Shown one piece after another: positions 1 through 8,135 of a stretch of DNA of 64,000 bases. The notes under the pieces are model-generated. The model did not search any database. It was given only the letters and a program-made list of their open reading frames with translations, and had not been told where the DNA came from. A program made the translations under genes and the position numbers. This DNA comes from Mucilaginibacter ginsenosidivorans (lineage in GTDB: Bacteria; Bacteroidota; Bacteroidia; Sphingobacteriales; Sphingobacteriaceae). The DNA lies in NCBI RefSeq assembly GCF_007971025.1, contig NZ_CP042436.1, forward strand, positions 1,550,001 to 1,614,000, read 5' to 3'. How positions within the stretch are numbered: the stretch's first letter is position 1; the number at the start of each line of letters is the position of its first letter.

Positions 1-4
1 CATT

Positions 5-1150
5 GTGCTGAGTATTTTCGGTGTGGTACTTCGTTATATGCAGCTTTACGATGTCCCCAAGCTTGACTACCAGTTCATCCTGCACGCCCACTCACACTTT
101 GCTTTTTCAGGCTGGATGTTTCTCACTATCGCGTTTTTGATCGCCTCGTTAGGTACCGGCGATAAATTAAGCAACAATTTCAAACGGGTACTTTTGCTAA
201 CGCTTGTCAGCGCCTACGGTATGCTGGCCAGCTTTTCCTGGCAGGGCTATAAACCGGTTTCCATCGGTTTTTCAACTCTTTTTGTATTGGTGACTTTTTG
301 CTTTACCTACCTCGTGTTCCATGGAAACTTGCTTAAAAAACGTGTGAATGAACCAGCATATATCCTGCTCAAGGGAAGCCTGGTCTTATTATGCCTTTCG
401 GCCCTGGGGCCATTCGCCTTAGGCCCGCTGGCTGCATCTGGGCTAAAAAACACACCGTACTACCAGGACGCAATTTACTTTTACCTGCATTTCCAAATGA
501 ACGGGTTTATGTTACCGGCAGTTTTAGGACTATTGGCTGCTGCCTTACCGGTTAAGCCGGTAGGACGACGATCAAGGCTGTGGTTATATCTTTTTGTCTT
601 TTCCGCGATACCACTGTATTTTATTTTTATGCTATGGAGTCGCCCTGGTAACGGTATCCTAATATTGGCTTTTTCCGGTGCCGCGCTAAACCTGGTCAGC
701 TGGCTGGCACTGTGTTTTAGTTTTAGAAGTCAATCGCGCGATTTGTCTTTTATAGAACGCGCGGCCGTCATAGGCCTGACTTTCAAATGCGTTTTTCAAC
801 TCCTGGTGTGTATTCCTGCCGTTGGCGACTGGACCTTCCTCAACCGTAACCTGATTATAGGTTATATCCACCTGCTCACGCTTGGTATCATCATGCCTTT
901 ACTTATCGGACAGCTGGCGCGTAAAGGGTTCATAAAAACAGGACGAAGAACAATCACGTTGAGCTATACCTATGTCGGACTGACCGTAGCCTATTTGGCT
1001 TTGCTATTCATCCAGCCTTTGCTGGCCCTTTTTGATGTTGCTATTCCCTTTTATCAGCAGCTGTTGCTGTGGCTGTGCCTGCTGTTCCTCGGTTTTGGGG
1101 CAGGACTCCTGACGACGGCCACAAAAATGAATAATAATAAGCAATTATGA
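5..1150 (+). CDS. Multi-pass membrane protein with HAHSH motif (5' end cut by window)
   Basis: The frame is open at the left window edge, so the true start may lie upstream; GTG at 5 is only the first usable start. The product is almost wholly hydrophobic, with about ten predicted membrane segments. A conserved-looking motif HAHSHFAFSGW lies near residues 27-37. Histidines inside membrane helices recall heme-copper-oxidase or NnrS-type heme/copper membrane proteins, but I cannot assign it to either family. It lies directly upstream of nrdJ and ric, which share an operator, so a role in NO or low-oxygen physiology is plausible by context only. The 121-nt gap to nrdJ holds its own promoter, so this gene need not be co-transcribed with nrdJ. 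Confidence 0.6.
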   Translation: MLSIFGVVLRYMQLYDVPKLDYQFILHAHSHFAFSGWMFLTIAFLIASLGTGDKLSNNFKRVLLLTLVSAYGMLASFSWQGYKPVSIGFSTLFVLVTFCFTYLVFHGNLLKKRVNEPAYILLKGSLVLLCLSALGPFALGPLAASGLKNTPYYQDAIYFYLHFQMNGFMLPAVLGLLAAALPVKPVGRRSRLWLYLFVFSAIPLYFIFMLWSRPGNGILILAFSGAALNLVSWLALCFSFRSQSRDLSFIERAAVIGLTFKCVFQLLVCIPAVGDWTFLNRNLIIGYIHLLTLGIIMPLLIGQLARKGFIKTGRRTITLSYTYVGLTVAYLALLFIQPLLALFDVAIPFYQQLLLWLCLLFLGFGAGLLTTATKMNNNKQL

Positions 1151-1173
1151 CCGGCATCACTTTTTGGCTGGCA

Positions 1174-1198
1174 AATAAAGATACATTTGTCTTTTATT
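1174..1198 (+). promoter_or_regulatory. Promoter with Rrf2/NsrR-like operator upstream of nrdJ
   Basis: The sequence holds a perfect Bacteroidota -7 box (TACATTTG, 1182-1189). It is overlapped by an inverted repeat: AATAAAGATA, then CATT, then TGTCTTTTATT. Nearly the same sequence lies upstream of ric (3926-3957), and both copies are preceded by CATCACTTTTT about 15-20 nt upstream. A dyad lying over the -7 box suggests a repressor. The adjacent Rrf2-family gene (4970-5398) is the obvious candidate. That assignment is inference. Confidence 0.6.
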
Positions 1199-1271
1199 AA
1201 TAACCGGGCTGCTCTCATGTTTTTACACCGCCAGCGTCAGTCCAACCATCATTTTAACACCAGTTATCAAT

Positions 1272-3824
1272 ATGAACGTCGCCGAAAAAAAAAGAAACGC
1301 AACCATTTACACCGCTGAAGAAGCCTACCAGCAATCACTTGAATATTTTAAAGGTGATGAGCTCGCAGCCCGGGTTTGGGTTAATAAATATGCGTTGAAA
1401 GATTCCGCCAGCAATATTTACGAAGCGACACCGGATGACATGCACCATCGTATCGCGAACGAGTTAGCAAGGATAGAACAGCGCTATCCGAGTCCATTAT
1501 CGGTGGATGAGATATTTGAGCTGATCCGTGACTTTACATATATCATCCCGCAGGGCAGCCCTATGACGGGTATCGGCAACCCTTACCAGGTGGCTTCACT
1601 TTCTAATTGCTTTGTGATCGGGAACGATGGCAATGCCGATTCGTATGGCGGGATCTTCAAGATAGACCAGGAGCAGGTACAGCTCATGAAGAGGCGGGGC
1701 GGCGTAGGCCATGACCTGTCACATATTCGTCCGAAGGGCTCCCCGGTCAAAAATTCTGCACTCACCTCCACGGGGATCGTGCCTTTTATGGAACGCTTTT
1801 CTAACTCCACCCGCGAGGTTGCCCAGGATGGGCGGCGCGGCGCACTGATGCTTTCGGTAGCCATCAGGCACCCCGACGCGGAAGATTTTATAGACGCTAA
1901 AATGGAACAGGGTAAAGTAACCGGGGCCAATGTATCCGTACGGATCGATGATGCTTTTATGGAAGCTGTGGAATCCGGATCGGACTACCGGCAGCAATAC
2001 CCGGTGGATAGCAGTACGCCAACTCATGAAACACTAATCGACCCGGGACGGCTGTGGCAGAAGATCGTTCATAATGCCTGGCGCTCGGCAGAGCCCGGCG
2101 TCTTATTCTGGGATACGATCATCCGGGAGTCGTTACCCGACTGTTATGCCGATCTCGGCTATAAAACCGTTTCAACCAATCCCTGCGGCGAGATTCCCTT
2201 ATGCCCTTATGACTCCTGCCGTTTACTGGCCGTAAACCTGTTCAGTTATGTAGATCACCCGTTTACCGGCGCGGCGGCTTTTAACTGGGACCTGTTTAAA
2301 AAACACATTCATGCCGCTCAGCGTATTATGGACGATATCATAGACCTGGAACTGGAAAAAATTGACGCGATCCTCGAAAAGATTGCCGCGGACCCGGAAG
2401 ACGCGGAATTGAAGCGGACCGAAACGAATTTGTGGCAGCATATCCGGAACAAAGCCAAAGAAGGCCGGAGAACCGGTATCGGAATCACCGCCGAAGGTGA
2501 TATGCTGGCTGCCCTGGGCCTGCGCTACGGCAGCGACGAGGGGACGGCTTTCGCCGTGCAGGTGCACCGTACCCTGGCATTGGAGGCTTACCGGGCCTCG
2601 GTTAATGCCGCCAAAGAAAGGGGGGCCTTCGCCCTGTTTGATGCAGAAAGGGAGCAGCAGAACCCTTTTGTATTGCGACTCGCGGCCACAGACCCGCAGC
2701 TGTTTTATGAAATGCAGGAACACGGCAGGCGAAACATGGCTTTGCTTACTATCGCACCTACGGGAACGACCAGCCTGATGTCGCAAACCAGCTCGGGGAT
2801 CGAACCGGTATTTATGCCGGTTTATAAACGCCGGCGAAAGGTGAATCCGGGTGATCAGGATGCACGTGTAGATTTTGTGGACGACCTGGGGGACTCCTGG
2901 GAAGAATACGTGGTGTTCCACCACCGGTTTAAGCAATGGATGACCGTAAACGGCCATGACCTTAATAAGAATTATTCGCAGCAGGATCTGGATGAACTGG
3001 TGGCGTTATCGCCCTATTATAAAGCTACCGCCAACGATGTTGATTACCTTAAAAAAGTGGAGATGCAGGGGCAGATCCAGCAATGGGTGGATCACTCCAT
3101 CAGTGTTACCATTAATATGCCTGCGGAGGTGACCGAAGAGGTGGTAGGGCAACTCTATATGGCGGCCTGGAAAGCCGGCTGTAAGGGTGTCACCGTATAT
3201 CGTGACGGTTCGCGCTCGGGTGTCCTGATCGCCAATACAGGAGATAAAACAGAAAATACTGCCGGCGGAGAAACGGTATTTCCGGTAGACAGGCCGCCTG
3301 TGCTGGATGCCGAGATCGTCCGCTTCCAAAATAACAAGGACAAATGGATCGCGTTCATCGGGTTAGTTGACCATAAACCCTATGAAATATTTACAGGCCT
3401 GGCTGACGATGAAGATGGCATCCTGATCCCGCGGTGGGTCAACGATGGCCTGATCATCAAGAACAAAGACGGCGACGGCATTTCCCGTTATGATTTTCAG
3501 TACCAGAACCGCTACGGCCACAAAACCACCATCGAGGGGCTTTCCTACAAGTTCAACCCGGAATACTGGAATTATGCCAAGCTGATCTCCGGAACCTTGC
3601 GCCATGGTATGCCGATAGAAAAGGTGGTTGACCTGATCGGCAGCCTGCAGCTCGACGAGGCCATCAATACCTGGAAGAACGGTGTCGCCCGGGCGTTAAA
3701 AAAATATATACCGGACGGCACCCAGGTAAAAAAGCAGGTTTGCCAGAACTGTAACTCGACCAACCTCCAATACCAGGAAGGCTGCCTGAACTGTAAGGAC
3801 TGCGGTTCCTCCAAATGCGGATGA
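1272..3824 (+). CDS. nrdJ: Adenosylcobalamin-dependent (class II) ribonucleotide reductase
   Basis: Reduces ribonucleotides to deoxyribonucleotides with coenzyme B12 as radical source, so it needs no oxygen. At 850 aa it matches the long bacterial class II enzymes. Visible signatures are SNCFVIG in the N-terminal part, NPCGEIPLCPYDSC around the active-site cysteine region, and NMALLTIAPTGTTS in the barrel. The C-terminal tail is Cys-rich (C824, C827, C838, C841, C844, C849), typical of the redox-active or metal-binding tail of these proteins. The ATG at 1272 follows an A/T-rich leader and a promoter/operator shared with ric. An oxygen-independent RNR under the same control as NO-repair genes fits growth under denitrifying conditions, where NO inactivates the class I enzyme. 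Confidence 0.93.
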   Translation: MNVAEKKRNATIYTAEEAYQQSLEYFKGDELAARVWVNKYALKDSASNIYEATPDDMHHRIANELARIEQRYPSPLSVDEIFELIRDFTYIIPQGSPMTGIGNPYQVASLSNCFVIGNDGNADSYGGIFKIDQEQVQLMKRRGGVGHDLSHIRPKGSPVKNSALTSTGIVPFMERFSNSTREVAQDGRRGALMLSVAIRHPDAEDFIDAKMEQGKVTGANVSVRIDDAFMEAVESGSDYRQQYPVDSSTPTHETLIDPGRLWQKIVHNAWRSAEPGVLFWDTIIRESLPDCYADLGYKTVSTNPCGEIPLCPYDSCRLLAVNLFSYVDHPFTGAAAFNWDLFKKHIHAAQRIMDDIIDLELEKIDAILEKIAADPEDAELKRTETNLWQHIRNKAKEGRRTGIGITAEGDMLAALGLRYGSDEGTAFAVQVHRTLALEAYRASVNAAKERGAFALFDAEREQQNPFVLRLAATDPQLFYEMQEHGRRNMALLTIAPTGTTSLMSQTSSGIEPVFMPVYKRRRKVNPGDQDARVDFVDDLGDSWEEYVVFHHRFKQWMTVNGHDLNKNYSQQDLDELVALSPYYKATANDVDYLKKVEMQGQIQQWVDHSISVTINMPAEVTEEVVGQLYMAAWKAGCKGVTVYRDGSRSGVLIANTGDKTENTAGGETVFPVDRPPVLDAEIVRFQNNKDKWIAFIGLVDHKPYEIFTGLADDEDGILIPRWVNDGLIIKNKDGDGISRYDFQYQNRYGHKTTIEGLSYKFNPEYWNYAKLISGTLRHGMPIEKVVDLIGSLQLDEAINTWKNGVARALKKYIPDGTQVKKQVCQNCNSTNLQYQEGCLNCKDCGSSKCG

Positions 3825-3925
3825 GCCAACCTTGATATATCCTTAACGCGGCCCTTCGCAAGCGGCTTTTTTTATGTATTCTTCCCGGTTTCTGAGGATT
3901 AATGACGAACATCACTTTTTTAATA

Positions 3926-3957
3926 AATAATAAAAGATACATTTGTCTTTTATTATT
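3926..3957 (+). promoter_or_regulatory. Promoter/operator of ric: near-perfect 14-4-14 inverted repeat
   Basis: Left arm AATAATAAAAGATA, spacer CATT, right arm TGTCTTTTATTATT. The arms match at 13 of 14 positions. The -7 box TACATTTG (3938-3945) lies inside the dyad, 27 nt before the ric start. This is the best copy of the motif also seen at 1174-1198 and 5411-5436. The position fits a repressor that blocks RNA polymerase. Confidence 0.65.
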
Positions 3958-3971
3958 TAACAATTTAAAAA

Positions 3972-4925
3972 ATGGAAGTATTAGACATTCTGGACGTAAC
4001 CGTGATCGAACCGCGGTTTAAACATCCAAAGATCTTTGACAAGTTCGATTCGCTGTTAGCCGGCGAGGCCTTTATTATTCACAATGACCATGATCCTAAA
4101 CCGTTGTATTATCAGCTGCTGGCTGAAAGGGGACAGGTATTTCTTTGGGATTATCTGGAAAGCGGGCCGGAAGTATGGCAGGTAAAGATTGCCAAAAAGA
4201 CCGAAGCGGAAAACACCGAGACCATTGGTGAGATTGTAGCCAAAGATTACCGCAAAGCGCAGGTCTTTAAAAACCTGGGTATCGACTTTTGTTGCGGCGG
4301 TAAAAAGACCATCGCTGAAGTTTGCGAGAAAAAAGGGATTGACCCTGAAGAAGTGGAGCGCCAGCTCGAAGCCATCAAGGGTGAAGCAAACACGAACAGT
4401 GAAAATGATTTTCAAAACTGGGACCTGGGTTTTCTGAGTGACTATGTGATCAATACCCACCACCGCTATGTACGTGAGAATACCCAGTTTATCCTGGAGA
4501 TCGCCCAAAAAGTAGCACGGGTGCACGGTGAAAGACATCCGGAACTGATCAAAGTGGCGGAATTATTCGAACGGATCGGAAACGACCTGACCCTGCATAT
4601 GGTCAAAGAAGAACAAATACTGTTCCCTTTTATCAAAGAACTGGCCCAGGTTTATAATTCCGGGGGCATGCTCCCTTCTGCTGACTTCGGCAAGATCTCC
4701 GTACCGATACAGATCATGGACGCTGAACATGAGCAGGTAGGCGGCGATTTCGAAACGATACGGACAATTACTTCAAATTACCAGTTGCCTGCGGATGCCT
4801 GTAGTTCTTATACCATCCTGTTCAAAAAACTGGAAGAATATGAAAACGACCTGCACCGTCACGTACACCTGGAAAGCAATATCCTGTTCCCTAAAGCCAT
4901 TCAGCTCGAAAAGGAATTATCTTAA
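3972..4925 (+). CDS. ric: DUF2249-RIC fusion: iron-sulfur cluster repair di-iron protein
   Basis: RIC proteins (ScdA/YtfE) restore Fe-S clusters damaged by NO or peroxide. Residues 1-80 form a DUF2249-like domain. It is followed by a ScdA_N segment with the paired cysteines of LGIDFCCGGKKT, then a hemerythrin-like four-helix domain with scattered His/Glu ligands (NTHHRYVRENT, HPELIKVAELFERIG, LHMVKEEQILFPF, DAEHEQVGGDF, LHRHVHLESNILFP). The DUF2249 domain at the front makes it longer (317 aa) than classical YtfE. It has its own promoter with an operator-like dyad and is followed after 44 nt by the Rrf2 regulator, a common arrangement for NO-responsive loci. Confidence 0.92.
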   Translation: MEVLDILDVTVIEPRFKHPKIFDKFDSLLAGEAFIIHNDHDPKPLYYQLLAERGQVFLWDYLESGPEVWQVKIAKKTEAENTETIGEIVAKDYRKAQVFKNLGIDFCCGGKKTIAEVCEKKGIDPEEVERQLEAIKGEANTNSENDFQNWDLGFLSDYVINTHHRYVRENTQFILEIAQKVARVHGERHPELIKVAELFERIGNDLTLHMVKEEQILFPFIKELAQVYNSGGMLPSADFGKISVPIQIMDAEHEQVGGDFETIRTITSNYQLPADACSSYTILFKKLEEYENDLHRHVHLESNILFPKAIQLEKELS

Positions 4926-4941
4926 AGGACGATTATATATT

Positions 4942-4949
4942 TAGGTTTG
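4942..4949 (+). promoter_or_regulatory. -7 promoter element of the Rrf2 gene
   Basis: TAGGTTTG is an exact TAnnTTTG match, 20 nt before the ATG. A TTAAAGGAC half-site just upstream (4922-4930) resembles one arm of the operator at 5411-5436, so weak autoregulation is possible. Confidence 0.4.
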
Positions 4950-4969
4950 TAAAATCAACAGCACAAAAA

Positions 4970-5398
4970 ATGATACTATCCAAATCATGTGAATACGCCA
5001 TCCGGGCGACGGTTTATGTCGCCCTGAAAAGCAGGAAGAATGAAAAGACAGGGATCATCGAGGTTGCTGAAGCAATCGGCTCGCCTATGCATTTTACAGG
5101 CAAGATATTGCAAACGCTGGTCCGCAAGAAGATCCTTTCATCCGCGAAGGGGCCGACCGGAGGATTTTATGTTGAAAACGGGCAGGACCTCTTCCTGATC
5201 GATATTGTCAGGGCCATCGATGGCAACGGCCTGTTCTCTGCCTGTGTACTTGGCCTGAATAAGTGCTCGGAAACACAGCCCTGCCCGATGCACGAACAGG
5301 TCAAACCGATCCGGGATCAGTTAATGGCCGAGTTCAGCAAGAAGCCTGTTACCGAACTGGTGGAAGAGTTTCTGCAGCATAAATACTTTTTGAAATAA
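4970..5398 (+). CDS. Rrf2-family transcription regulator, NsrR/IscR-like
   Basis: The 142-aa protein starts with MILSKSCEYAIRA, the standard Rrf2 winged-helix start, and carries the recognition region GKILQTLVRKKIL and wing KGPTGGF. Three cysteines, C92, C99 and C105 (spacing x6, x5), lie where NsrR and IscR bind their Fe-S cluster, so an NO-sensitive cluster is likely. Its position between ric and the nos operon, and the three similar dyads in front of nrdJ, ric and nos, make it the most likely regulator of all three. I do not give it the name nsrR because IscR-type function cannot be excluded from sequence alone. Confidence 0.85.
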   Translation: MILSKSCEYAIRATVYVALKSRKNEKTGIIEVAEAIGSPMHFTGKILQTLVRKKILSSAKGPTGGFYVENGQDLFLIDIVRAIDGNGLFSACVLGLNKCSETQPCPMHEQVKPIRDQLMAEFSKKPVTELVEEFLQHKYFLK

Positions 5399-5410
5399 AA
5401 ATTTTAACAC

Positions 5411-5436
5411 AATAAAGGACATTAATATCTTTTATT
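5411..5436 (+). promoter_or_regulatory. Rrf2-type operator copy upstream of the nos operon
   Basis: AATAAAGGACA, spacer TTAA, TATCTTTTATT. The arms match at 9 of 11 positions, with the same 4-nt spacer as the ric site. It lies just after the rrf2 stop and 145 nt before the cytochrome c start, upstream of the Fnr-like dyad. A second short palindrome, ATGATTTATCAT, follows at 5440-5451. Confidence 0.5.
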
Positions 5437-5484
5437 AATATGATTTATCATAAATAAAACGAACATAAAACAAGTTAAAATATC

Positions 5485-5512
5485 GTATAATATGATTTAA
5501 ATCACATTATAC
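5485..5512 (+). promoter_or_regulatory. Crp/Fnr-type dyad upstream of the nos operon
   Basis: A 28-nt palindrome with arms GTATAATATGATTT and AAATCACATTATAC (13 of 14 matching). Its core TGAT-ttaa-ATCA has the half-site and 4-nt spacing of Fnr/Dnr boxes. It lies 69 nt before the first gene of the nos operon. The Crp/Fnr protein encoded at 15111-15800, at the far end of the same block, is the natural candidate to bind it. Confidence 0.55.
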
Positions 5513-5580
5513 AATGTCGGGCATCATGTTGACCCTCCTTATTTACAGCTAGTTTTATCAAAAATTAAAACACAAGAAAA

Positions 5581-6075
5581 ATGAAAAATTTAAAAACCTT
5601 ATTGATTGCGACGCTCGTGTCAGGTTTAACCTTTTTATATGCCTGCGGTCCGTCAAACGGGGGCTCCGATTCAGAGAACACTTCAACGGCTGCGCCAGCA
5701 GCAACAGCAAGCGCCGATATTGACCCCGCTGCGAAAAGTGACAGCAAAGGTATCGGCCGGTTCACCGATGTGAAACTGGATGCTATCGACCCCGCGATGG
5801 CGGATAAGGGCATGGTTGTTTTCAATGCCAAATGTGGCGCTTGTCACAAAGTGACCGATCAAAAAGTAGTTGGGCCCGGCCTGAAGGATGTTACCAAAAG
5901 GCGTACACCTGAATGGATCATGAACCAGATCACCAACCCGGTAGAAATGGAAGCGAAAGATCCGGTTGGCCAGGCGTTGTTAGCGAAACACCTAACCCAG
6001 ATGACCTTCCAGAATGTAACGGATGAGGAAACCCGCCAGATCCTGGAATACTTTAGAAAAAATGACAGCAAATAA
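5581..6075 (+). CDS. Lipid-anchored monoheme cytochrome c of the nos operon
   Basis: Small electron carrier, probably delivering electrons to NosZ. The N-terminus is a lipoprotein signal (hydrophobic stretch ending FLYAC at about residues 18-22), followed by a Ser/Ala/Thr-rich linker. The heme-binding motif is CGACHK, and a downstream methionine in LTQMTF is the likely axial ligand. At 164 aa, with a single heme, it fits class I cytochromes c. It is the first gene of the operon, 20 nt before nosZ, and lies just behind two regulatory dyads. Cytochromes in this position are common in clade II nos clusters. Confidence 0.85.
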   Translation: MKNLKTLLIATLVSGLTFLYACGPSNGGSDSENTSTAAPAATASADIDPAAKSDSKGIGRFTDVKLDAIDPAMADKGMVVFNAKCGACHKVTDQKVVGPGLKDVTKRRTPEWIMNQITNPVEMEAKDPVGQALLAKHLTQMTFQNVTDEETRQILEYFRKNDSK

Positions 6076-6095
6076 TATTTAAACCTTTACAGATT

Positions 6096-8078
6096 ATGAA
6101 ATTCTTATCTTATAAATTACTGGTACCGGCATTGGCTATATTAGCCGGCAGTACTATTTCTGGCTGTAAGCCGGGAAAAGCCGGTTCTTCCGTCGATGCC
6201 GATGCTGCCCAAAAAGTATACGTGGCTCCTGGTAAATATGATGAAGTATACGCTTTTCTATCCGGCGGGTTTAGCGGGCAGGTCGCTGCATACGGCATAC
6301 CCTCTGGTCGATTGTTAAAGGTAATACCGGTTTTCTCGCAAAACGCTGAAAACGGGTATGGCTATTCGGAAGAAACAAAACCAATGCTGAATACGTCTCA
6401 CGGTTTTGTTCCATGGGATGACTCCCACCATCCCGAGCTTTCGAAAACAAACGGCGAGGACGACGGGCGCTGGTTATTCATAAACGGGAACAACACCCCG
6501 CGTATAGCCAGGATCAACCTGGCCACTTTTAAAACGGTAGAAATACTTGAATTGCCTAATATCGGTGGCAATCACGCGTCCCCGTTTTGTACAGAAAACA
6601 CGGAGTACGTGGTGGGTAACACCCGTTTTAGCGAACCGCTTGATAACAGCAATGGCGATGTGCCCATTAACAGCTACAAGAAAAATTTCAAAGGGGCGGT
6701 ATCTTTTGTTAAGGTTGACAAGGACAAGGGAGCCATGAACCTCGCATTTCAGCTGATAGTGCCTCCATTTAACTATGACCTGGCACACGCAGGTAAAGGC
6801 CCCTCACATGATTGGATATTTTTTACCTGTTACAATACAGAACAGGCCAACACGCTGTTAGAGGTAAATGCGAGCCAGCGGGACAAAGATTTTATCATGG
6901 CGGTAAACTGGAAAAAAGCAGAAGAGTTAATAGCTGCCGGAAAGGGCACTAAGATTACTGCGAAATATGCGCACAATGTTTATAACGAAAATACGCATAC
7001 CGCTACGTCGGTTATGGAAACAGGGACGCAAACTTTGGATGTTACCAAATTTCCGGGCCTGGTGTATTATTTGCCCTGCCCGAAATCACCGCATGGCGTT
7101 GACGTAACCCCTGACGGAGAATACATGGCGGCCAGCGGTAAGCTTGCGGCTGTTATCCCGGTTTTTTCCTTCAAAAAGATGCTTGCGGCAATAGACAAAA
7201 AACAATATGATGGGATGATCGATGGCGTATTACCTGTGTTAAAGTATGAAGACGTTCTCCATGGTGAGGTTAAAAAACCAGGTCTTGGGCCGTTACATAC
7301 TGAATTTGACGGCAAGGGCTATGCCTACACCACCATGTTCGTATCATCCGAAGTAGTGAAATGGAAGATAGATAACCTGGAAATTATTGACAGGATACCT
7401 TCTTATTATTCACCGGGCCACTTATCGGTTGTCGGCGGTGATTCCAAAAAACCATTCGGTAAATACCTGCTGTCACTGAACAAGATCACCAAGGACAGGT
7501 ACCTGCCAACAGGCCCGGAACTGGCCCAGGCTTGTCAGCTCATTGATATTACAGGAAACAAAATGAAGCTTTTGCTTGACTTTCCGACCATTGGAGAACC
7601 ACATTACGCGCAGATGATACCGGCTGAAAAGATCCTGAAAAACCAGGTCAAATTCTTCAAGCTGGAGGAAAATAAAAATGCTTATGCCACCAAGTCTGAA
7701 AAAGATACTAAAGTAGTCCGGAACGGCAACCGGGTGGATGTCTATATGACGGCTATCCGTTCACACCTTGCACCGGATAACATTGAAGGGATTAAGATCG
7801 GGGACGAAGTTTATGTCCATGTCACCAACCTGGAACAGGACTGGGATGTGCCGCATGGCTTCGCCATCAAAGGCGCGAATAACGCAGAACTGCTGATCAT
7901 GCCGGGTGAAACCTGCACCCTGAAATGGACTCCAGGATTAGTTGGCATAGTTCCTTACTATTGTACTGACTTTTGTTCAGCGCTCCACCAAGAAATGCAG
8001 GGCTATTTCAGGGTGTCTCCCGCAGGCTCCAATGTGCCTGTTAAATTCTCTATCGGTGAAAACCCGGTAACCCAATAA
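6096..8078 (+). CDS. nosZ: Nitrous-oxide reductase, clade II (atypical), Sec/lipoprotein type
   Basis: Reduces N2O to N2 outside the cytoplasmic membrane. The 660-aa protein has a Sec signal ending in a lipobox (STISGC, residues 19-24) and no twin-arginine motif, which marks the clade II enzymes. The seven-bladed propeller carries the CuZ histidines in DDSHHPE, GGNHASPF, GPSHDW, SPHGVDV and GPLHTEF. The C-terminal cupredoxin holds CuA with C623, C627, H631 and M634 in CTDFCSALHQEM. All key ligands are present, so the enzyme should be active. It is followed by the accessory genes nosL-D-F-Y. Confidence 0.96.
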   Translation: MKFLSYKLLVPALAILAGSTISGCKPGKAGSSVDADAAQKVYVAPGKYDEVYAFLSGGFSGQVAAYGIPSGRLLKVIPVFSQNAENGYGYSEETKPMLNTSHGFVPWDDSHHPELSKTNGEDDGRWLFINGNNTPRIARINLATFKTVEILELPNIGGNHASPFCTENTEYVVGNTRFSEPLDNSNGDVPINSYKKNFKGAVSFVKVDKDKGAMNLAFQLIVPPFNYDLAHAGKGPSHDWIFFTCYNTEQANTLLEVNASQRDKDFIMAVNWKKAEELIAAGKGTKITAKYAHNVYNENTHTATSVMETGTQTLDVTKFPGLVYYLPCPKSPHGVDVTPDGEYMAASGKLAAVIPVFSFKKMLAAIDKKQYDGMIDGVLPVLKYEDVLHGEVKKPGLGPLHTEFDGKGYAYTTMFVSSEVVKWKIDNLEIIDRIPSYYSPGHLSVVGGDSKKPFGKYLLSLNKITKDRYLPTGPELAQACQLIDITGNKMKLLLDFPTIGEPHYAQMIPAEKILKNQVKFFKLEENKNAYATKSEKDTKVVRNGNRVDVYMTAIRSHLAPDNIEGIKIGDEVYVHVTNLEQDWDVPHGFAIKGANNAELLIMPGETCTLKWTPGLVGIVPYYCTDFCSALHQEMQGYFRVSPAGSNVPVKFSIGENPVTQ

Positions 8079-8084
8079 TTACAG

Positions 8085-8123
8085 ATCAAAGTGTATCGTG
8101 TTGAAAATACGATACACTTTGAT
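8085..8123 (+). other. Perfect 15-bp hairpin between nosZ and the next gene
   Basis: ATCAAAGTGTATCGT (8085-8099) is the exact inverse of 8109-8123, with a 9-nt loop. There is no T-run after the stem, so it is not a classic terminator. It could stabilise the 3' end of the nosZ message or lower expression of the accessory genes relative to nosZ. Because the hairpin occupies this stretch, a GTG start at 8091 for the next gene is unlikely. Confidence 0.7.
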
Positions 8124-8135
8124 AATCCTCTGATC

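Noticed and set aside
2223..2957. 244-codon minus-strand ORF within nrdJ
   Set aside because: Antisense shadow of the nrdJ codons, with no domain features.
8091..8135. Upstream GTG start for the nos membrane protein
   Set aside because: It lies inside the 15-bp hairpin; ATG 8136 starts a natural signal-anchor.
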